From Clostridiales bacterium (lineage in GTDB: Bacteria; Bacillota; Clostridia; Christensenellales; UBA1242), in NCBI GenBank assembly GCA_918241715.1, contig CAKJYB010000012.1, positions 1 through 10,320 of the forward strand: a stretch of 10,320 nt of DNA, written 5' to 3'. Of the stretch, positions 6,448 to 10,320 are shown piece by piece; positions within the stretch are counted from its first letter, which is position 1, and the number at the start of each line of letters is the position of its first letter. Below the pieces are notes generated by a model that worked only from the letters and a program-made list of their open reading frames with translations, was not told the origin of the DNA and did no database searches. The position numbers were made by a program, and so were the translations under genes.

Positions 6448-6476
6448 TAGACAAATTGTGTCTGGTATGATAAAAT
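6448..6476 (+). promoter_or_regulatory. SigA-type promoter for floA
   Basis: TAGACA (6448-6453) and TAAAAT (6471-6476) are 17 bp apart, with an extended -10 TG at 6468-6469. A second possible -10, TATGAT at 6466-6471 with TG at 6463-6464, overlaps it but lacks a matching -35. In Bacillus floA belongs to a SigW-controlled operon; I see no SigW-like signature here. Confidence 0.7.
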
Positions 6477-6497
6477 AAGGGCATATTAGGAGAAGAT

Positions 6498-7475
6498 ATG
6501 AGCTCAGGAGTGATTGCAGGAATTGTTGTTGCAAGTGTTGTTTTTGTTTTGCTTGTTGTCTTTTTTGTTTTGTTGCCCAAAAAATACTATTTTTCTGCAA
6601 TGTTTTCAGGAGCTTTTATTTCCGGCTTTACACTTATTGCCATGAAGACCAGAAAGGTTGATTTGGAAGATGTTGTTTCAGCATATATTTTTGCAAAGAA
6701 GCAGAAAATGAAGATTTTGCTTGCAGAACTTGAGTCAATTTCTGTAAGTGGTGGAAAGGCAAGAAGAGTTGTTGAAGGCATGAACGCTGCAAAACTTGCA
6801 AAAATCAGTATTGATTTGCCATTTGCAAAGGCTGTTGATGTCTCTGGGTTAAATGTTCTTCAACTTGTCCATGAGTGCGTTCAACCAAAGGTGATAGAAC
6901 TTCCACTTACAACAGCAGTAACAATGGACAATTATGAAATAAACGCAAAGGTTTCTCTTTCTTTGAAAGTCAACTTAAAGACGTATTTAAATGGCGTTAC
7001 AGACGAAACAATTTCTGCAAGGGGAATTGAAGCTGTTGTAACAAAGATTGCAAACACAGAAAAGGCATCAACGCTTATTGCTCACCCAGAATATCTTGAC
7101 AAGGCGATTTTTGAAGCCGGAATTGACGAAAATTCAAAATACGAACTTGTTTCGGCAGATGTGATTCATATTGACCTTGGAAAGAACAGGGGGATTGACG
7201 TAGAAAATGCCCAAATGGAAAAGGATCACAGATTGAGCATGCAAAAACTTGAAGAAAGAAAGCAAGAAGCTGTTGCCGTAGAACAAGAAATGAAAGCAAG
7301 AGCAGAAGAAATGCGTGCAAAGGCTGCAGCACAGGAAGCTGAAGTTCCAAAAGCAATAATAAAAGCCATTGAAGAAGGAAAGATGCAAGATGTTGTTGAC
7401 TATTATAAAATCCAAAATCTCATGGCAGACACAGAGCTTAAAAGAAACACCTTAAAGGATAAAAAGGAGGATTAA
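6498..7475 (+). CDS. floA: Flotillin-like membrane-microdomain scaffold FloA (YqfA family)
   Basis: FloA is a bacterial flotillin that scaffolds functional membrane microdomains and affects membrane fluidity and the assembly of membrane complexes. The 325-aa product compares with about 331 aa in Bacillus subtilis. It has an N-terminal membrane anchor (residues 4-27) and a second hydrophobic hairpin segment (31-49). An SPFH/PHB-like domain follows, with family features VQPKVIELPL (128-137) and DVIHIDLGKNRGID (221-234). A C-terminal coiled coil (about 238-282), EMKARAEEMRAKAAAQEAEVP, closely matches the FloA signature, and the ending has the family pattern EGKMQDVVDYYKIQNLMADT. The start follows AGGAG (6488-6492). 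The gene is followed after three bases by a small membrane protein gene. The usual membrane partner gene nfeD is not upstream. Confidence 0.95.
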   Translation: MSSGVIAGIVVASVVFVLLVVFFVLLPKKYYFSAMFSGAFISGFTLIAMKTRKVDLEDVVSAYIFAKKQKMKILLAELESISVSGGKARRVVEGMNAAKLAKISIDLPFAKAVDVSGLNVLQLVHECVQPKVIELPLTTAVTMDNYEINAKVSLSLKVNLKTYLNGVTDETISARGIEAVVTKIANTEKASTLIAHPEYLDKAIFEAGIDENSKYELVSADVIHIDLGKNRGIDVENAQMEKDHRLSMQKLEERKQEAVAVEQEMKARAEEMRAKAAAQEAEVPKAIIKAIEEGKMQDVVDYYKIQNLMADTELKRNTLKDKKED

Positions 7476-7478
7476 AGC

Positions 7479-7919
7479 ATGGTTTTTGTATATCTTGCAG
7501 CAATTTTGTTTGTCAGCCTTTGTTTTGTCCTTTATTTTGTTTTGGCAAAGAAAAAACACGACGAAAGACTTGCAGATTTTAGACAAAAAAAGACGGAAGA
7601 AGAAATTAAGTCTTACGAACTTGAAACAAAAGAAAACAAGGAAGAAAGCAAAGAAATCAAGGCAGAGCTTGAGGACTTTGAAATTATAAAGAAAGAGAAA
7701 AAAGACGTTCCTGAAAAAAAGACGGCAGAAGAGCCTGCACAACAGGCACAGCCGGCACCACAGCCAAATTCGATTTTTGGTGGGGTTGACATAAGCGACG
7801 TCGACTTTGAAGCTCTTGAAAACATGGACGATGACGCATTTGACGAAGCGCTTAGAAAATTTTCTCCAGAGAAAAGAGATGCAGTTTTGGATGAACTTTT
7901 AAGAAGAAACGAAGATTAA
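7479..7919 (+). CDS. Small single-pass membrane protein in the floA operon, function unknown
   Basis: I do not recognise a family. The 146-aa protein has an N-terminal transmembrane helix (residues 2-23) followed by a basic stop (AKKK), so the bulk should face the cytoplasm. A highly charged Lys/Glu region, probably a coiled-coil or extended helix (about 27-82), follows. Next come an Ala/Pro/Gln-rich flexible linker (84-97) and a conserved-looking acidic C-terminal module (FGGVDISDVDFEALENM onward, 100-144), predicted helical. It starts three bases after floA ends, with a strong AAGGAGG (7464-7470) eight bases before the ATG, so it is co-expressed with floA. It takes the place of Bacillus yqfB by position only; no sequence relation is claimed. 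A role as a FloA or microdomain partner is inference from context. Confidence 0.85.
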   Translation: MVFVYLAAILFVSLCFVLYFVLAKKKHDERLADFRQKKTEEEIKSYELETKENKEESKEIKAELEDFEIIKKEKKDVPEKKTAEEPAQQAQPAPQPNSIFGGVDISDVDFEALENMDDDAFDEALRKFSPEKRDAVLDELLRRNED

Positions 7920-7942
7920 AAAGAGTGAAAGCTCTTTTTTTT
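7918..7942 (+). terminator. Rho-independent terminator of the floA unit
   Basis: The stem AAAAAGAG (7918-7925) pairs with CTCTTTTT (7932-7939). The inner sequence can add a U-G pair closing a GAAA tetraloop. A T tract follows. The stem starts inside the stop codon of the 146-aa gene and separates floA from yqfCD. Confidence 0.85.
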
Positions 7943-7964
7943 ATTCTTTAAACAAAACATTTTT

Positions 7965-7972
7965 CATACAAT
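7965..7972 (+). promoter_or_regulatory. Sporulation-type (SigE-like) -10 element for yqfC-yqfD
   Basis: CATACAAT exactly matches the SigE -10 consensus (CATACAnT). With the next base it also fits the SigK -10 (CATAnnnTA). yqfC and yqfD are known SigE-regulon genes in Bacillus, which supports the reading. The expected -35 region around 7943-7951 matches poorly. TACAAT (7967-7972) could also serve as a SigA -10, but it has no TTGACA-like -35 and no TG extension, unlike the other promoters here. Confidence 0.55.
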
Positions 7973-7985
7973 ACTATGGTGAGCG

Positions 7986-8249
7986 ATGTTTAATTTTTTT
8001 GATGAGATAAAAAAGAATGTAAAAAGAATAAAAGACAAAAAACTTCTGGGGTTTAATATTATAAACATATCCGGAGAGATATTGTATGTTGAAGGGCAAC
8101 TTGGTGTTCTGTCGCTTTCTAAAGAAAACATTTCGTTTAAGGTCAGTGGTGGGGTGATTGTTGTTGATGGACAAGACTTGTATTTGGTGGAAATGAGTGA
8201 AACAACCCTCAAAATTGCCGGAAAGATAAAAAAGGTGGAACAACTATGA
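7986..8249 (+). CDS. yqfC: Sporulation protein YqfC
   Basis: YqfC is a small protein of unknown mechanism made in the mother cell during sporulation in Bacillus, always paired with YqfD. The 87-aa product has the family pattern: a short basic N-terminal helix, then alternating beta-strands with I-[SE]-G-E-[IL]-L-Y-V-E-G (about 28-37), V-V-D-G-Q-D-L (59-65), and the ending I-A-G-K-I-K-K-V-E. The start codon follows GGTGAG (7978-7983) very closely. The predicted transcription start from the SigE-like -10 would fall near the same bases, leaving almost no leader. The stop codon overlaps the yqfD start as ATGA, so the two are translationally coupled. Confidence 0.85.
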   Translation: MFNFFDEIKKNVKRIKDKKLLGFNIINISGEILYVEGQLGVLSLSKENISFKVSGGVIVVDGQDLYLVEMSETTLKIAGKIKKVEQL

Positions 8250-9379
8250 ATTTAAGGGGTGTTTCTCATTTTAAAATCAAAGGACTAAACCAAGAGAAAG
8301 TTTTAAACAAACTTGCAAATCAAACCAAAATCTTCAACATAAAAAGAATTTCAAAAAATGAGACGGAGTTTTTTGTTGATTTTAGGGATTATAAGTTTGT
8401 AAAAGGTGAACTTGTTGCAAACGGATTTGAAACCGAAGTTTTAAAACATCAAGGAGTTTTGCCTTTAATTTGTGCCATGTTGAAACATTATGGAATTCTT
8501 GTTGCAACATTTCTTTTTGTTTTGGCGTACATTTTGCAGGGCAGATATATTTTTCAATATCAGGTTGTTGGTGCACAGGTCTTGGATAAAAACGAAATTG
8601 TCTGTTTTGTAAAAGACGCTTTTTCAAACAAAAAAAACAAACTTGACACAAAGGAAGTTGAGATTGAAGTTTTGAAGAAATTTGACAAACTCAGTTTCGT
8701 TTCTTGCACAATAAGGGGACAGACGCTTGTTTTAAATGTCAAAGAAAAACTGCTTCCGGAAGAGATTTTTAGGCAATTTTGCCCTATTTTTGCCCAAAAT
8801 AATGGCCAAATCAAACAAATCGACCTGATTTCTGGCACACCACTTGTCAAGGTTGGCGATTTTGTGAGAAAAGGGGACAAACTTGTTGAGCCTTACGTGG
8901 TTGACACTTCTGGCAACAAACGGCAGGTAAAGGCTGAAGCAAACATCTATGCAGAAATTTACAATGAAGCAGATGTTGAACACTTTGAAAACTATGTGCA
9001 GAGAAAAAGGACGGGCAGAAAGTTGGAGCAAGAAGACGTCATGCTTTTTGGCCTGAAGATTTATTCTTTGTCAAAAGACGTAAAGTTTGAAAAATACGAA
9101 ACGGAAAAGTCGGAGAAAGAACTGACAAAAAACATCTTTTTGCCTTTTAAACTTAAAAGGACAACCTATTATGAAATCGAAGAAAAAATTGTAAATGAAA
9201 AATTTGAGGATGTAAAAGAACAAATTATAGAAAAATCAAAACAAAAAGCGTTGTCAAAAACAAACAAACATGATAAAATAATTGAAGAGTATTACACAAT
9301 AAGACATCTGGGGACCACTACGATTGTAAATTATTGTGTGGTAAGTTATGGCTTGATAGGGGGAGAAAATGTTTGTTGA
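8246..9379 (+). CDS. yqfD: Sporulation protein YqfD
   Basis: YqfD is a membrane protein needed for normal sporulation in Bacillus; its biochemical role is not established. The 377-aa product (family about 390-400 aa) has an N-terminal small domain (1-75) and a single transmembrane helix (about 82-98). A POTRA/FtsQ-like beta region follows with IFQYQVVGAQVLDK (102-115), corresponding to the family pattern V-W-x-[IV]-x-[IV]-x-G. VSCTIRGQTLVLNVKEKLLPEE (152-173) then marks the family core. A hairpin-like element, LISGTPLVKVGDFVRKGDKLV (194-214), resembles biotinyl-lipoyl-like folds. The Lys/Glu-rich C-terminal part (about 280-345) is helical. ATGA overlap with yqfC and AAGGTGGA (8232-8239) set the start. 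Its 3' end overlaps ybeY by 11 bases. Confidence 0.9.
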   Translation: MNLRGVSHFKIKGLNQEKVLNKLANQTKIFNIKRISKNETEFFVDFRDYKFVKGELVANGFETEVLKHQGVLPLICAMLKHYGILVATFLFVLAYILQGRYIFQYQVVGAQVLDKNEIVCFVKDAFSNKKNKLDTKEVEIEVLKKFDKLSFVSCTIRGQTLVLNVKEKLLPEEIFRQFCPIFAQNNGQIKQIDLISGTPLVKVGDFVRKGDKLVEPYVVDTSGNKRQVKAEANIYAEIYNEADVEHFENYVQRKRTGRKLEQEDVMLFGLKIYSLSKDVKFEKYETEKSEKELTKNIFLPFKLKRTTYYEIEEKIVNEKFEDVKEQIIEKSKQKALSKTNKHDKIIEEYYTIRHLGTTTIVNYCVVSYGLIGGENVC

Positions 9380-9836
9380 TGGCAAAAGTTTTCCATATAA
9401 ACACAAGATAAAAAAGATATACGAAAGGGCAGGAGAAATTCTTGGCGAAGATTTTTCTATGGTCAGTGTTTCGCTTAATTTTGTAAGTGGAAGTGAAATT
9501 CAAAACCTAAACAAAACATTCAGAGAAATTGACAGAGAAACCGACGTTTTATCTTTTCCAAATTTAAACAAAAAATATGACGAAAAACTAAAAAATTTTG
9601 ATTCGGAACGCAATTTTGATGATAAAAAGTTGTTTTTGGGTGATATTGTGATATGTAAAAAGATTGCATATTTGCAGGCAAAAGAATATGGGCACTCAAA
9701 AGAAAGAGAAGTTTGTTTCCTTGCATTGCATGGCTTGTTGCATCTTTTAGGATATGATCACATTGAAAAGAAAGACGAAGAAATCATGACAAAAACGGCA
9801 AATAAAATTTTGGAGTCTTTGGGGGTGACAAGATGA
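9369..9836 (+). CDS. ybeY: Endoribonuclease YbeY
   Basis: YbeY is a zinc-dependent endoribonuclease involved in 16S rRNA 3'-end maturation and ribosome quality control. The 155-aa protein has the family length. Conserved elements are the strand VSVSLNFVSGSEIQNLN, then TFREIDRETDVLSFP (50-64) including the conserved Arg56, LGDIVIC (90-96), and the zinc site HGLLHLLGYDH with His121, His125 and His131. The start follows AGGGGGAG (9358-9365), inside the end of yqfD. Its TGA overlaps the era ATG as ATGA. In Bacillus phoH and pgpH lie between yqfD and ybeY; here they do not. Its pairing with Era suits a ribosome-assembly operon, since both act on the small subunit. Confidence 0.96.
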   Translation: MFVDGKSFPYKHKIKKIYERAGEILGEDFSMVSVSLNFVSGSEIQNLNKTFREIDRETDVLSFPNLNKKYDEKLKNFDSERNFDDKKLFLGDIVICKKIAYLQAKEYGHSKEREVCFLALHGLLHLLGYDHIEKKDEEIMTKTANKILESLGVTR

Positions 9837-10320
9837 AGTGTGGATATGTTGCAGTTTTAGGCCAACCAAATGCAGGAAAAAGCAGTCTTGTCAATTACAT
9901 TGTTGGAGAAGAAGTTGCCATTGTGTCTCATAGAAGGCAGACAACAAGAAATTCCATTCTTGGTATAAAGACAGAAAAGGACTATCAAATTATTTTTGTT
10001 GACACGCCGGGGATTCACCACAGCGAAAACAAACTTGACAGATTTATGATGAAAAATGTGCGCAGTGCTATTGCTGGCGCTGATGTGATTTTGTATCTTT
10101 TTGATGGGACTAAGCCGTTGCAGGAAGAAGAGATTGACTATATAAAAATGCTCAACGAAAAATGCGAACACGTCTTTCTTGTGCAGACAAAGGGAGATAG
10201 AAAACAACTTGACTTTGACTTAAAGACAATTTTGGTTTCTGTAAAGACAGGACAAAACATTGAAAAACTTGAAAAGGAAGTTGTCAAAGTTTTGCCAGAA
10301 AGGGAAGCGCTGTATGAAGA
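9833..10320 (+). CDS. era: GTPase Era (5' part; continues past the window; divergent G4 region)
   Basis: Era is a GTPase that binds the 3' end of 16S rRNA and guides 30S assembly. The frame is open to the window end (162 codons; the family is about 300 aa, so the KH RNA-binding domain is outside). The G1 P-loop GQPNAGKSS (10-18), switch I QTTRN (36-40, G2), G3 DTPG (57-60), and the switch-II-adjacent FMMKNVRSAIAGADVILYLFD are all canonical. G4 reads QTKGD (118-122), with Thr in place of the expected Asn of NKxD. The segment from G4 to G5 (SVKTG, 136-140) is about 13 residues rather than the usual 25-30. The following EREALYE resembles the normal linker towards the KH domain. The start is set by the ATGA overlap with ybeY and GGGGGTGA (9821-9828). 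Confidence 0.92.
   Translation, partial: MKCGYVAVLGQPNAGKSSLVNYIVGEEVAIVSHRRQTTRNSILGIKTEKDYQIIFVDTPGIHHSENKLDRFMMKNVRSAIAGADVILYLFDGTKPLQEEEIDYIKMLNEKCEHVFLVQTKGDRKQLDFDLKTILVSVKTGQNIEKLEKEVVKVLPEREALYE

Noticed and set aside
6466..6471. TATGAT as the main -10 of floA
   Set aside because: It has an extended TG but no -35 at a suitable distance. The overlapping TAAAAT pairs with TAGACA at an ideal 17-bp spacing.
1..10320. Mobile element, CRISPR array, toxin-antitoxin or defence system
   Set aside because: No transposase, integrase, terminal repeats, regularly spaced repeats or known defence domains were seen. All genes are co-directional and of similar composition, with ordinary housekeeping genes on both sides.

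Overview
The window comes from the chromosome of a low-GC, Gram-positive (Firmicutes) bacterium, most likely an uncultured member of the Clostridia. Three things point there. The rplU-prp-rpmA operon encodes an L27 with an N-terminal extension of the Prp-cleaved type. The sporulation-associated pair yqfC-yqfD lies next to a flotillin of the FloA/YqfA type and upstream of ybeY-era. Two genes have lipoprotein-like N-termini with long Gly/Ser or acidic tethers. Genes are tightly packed, all on the + strand, use the standard bacterial code, and are separated by strong short-stem terminators.

Layout. At 1-556 is the 3' part of an RluD-type 23S rRNA pseudouridine synthase, ended by a terminator. 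At 586-1621 is a ribosomal operon: an extended -10 promoter, a probable structured rplU leader, rplU (L21), prp (L27-processing protease), rpmA (L27) and a terminator. At 1630-2448 is an OGG-family 8-oxoguanine DNA glycosylase with no visible promoter of its own. At 2466-6438 are two monocistronic genes for large, unrecognised secreted or lipid-anchored proteins of 568 and 698 aa, each with its own promoter and terminator. At 6448-7942 is a membrane-microdomain unit: floA plus a 146-aa single-pass membrane protein with a coiled-coil-like stalk. From 7965 to the window end is a translationally coupled operon, yqfC-yqfD-ybeY-era, with era cut by the window edge.

How the parts work together. The first half and the last operon serve ribosome biogenesis and quality control: rRNA modification, L21/L27, L27 processing, YbeY RNase and Era GTPase. 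The yqfCD part appears to be under a sporulation-type promoter with a perfect match to the SigE -10. The genes usually found in this neighbourhood in Bacillus (nfeD next to floA; phoH and pgpH between yqfD and ybeY; dgkA and cdd before era) are absent here, so the locus is strongly compacted.

Most worth a second look are the divergent Era G domain (TKGD in place of NKxD, with a shortened following segment), the 698-aa orphan protein with an apparently leaderless promoter and an atypical lipobox, the 568-aa lipoprotein with a duplicated domain, the unrecognised FloA partner, and the sporulation-type promoter. No mobile element, CRISPR array, tRNA or rRNA gene was seen.
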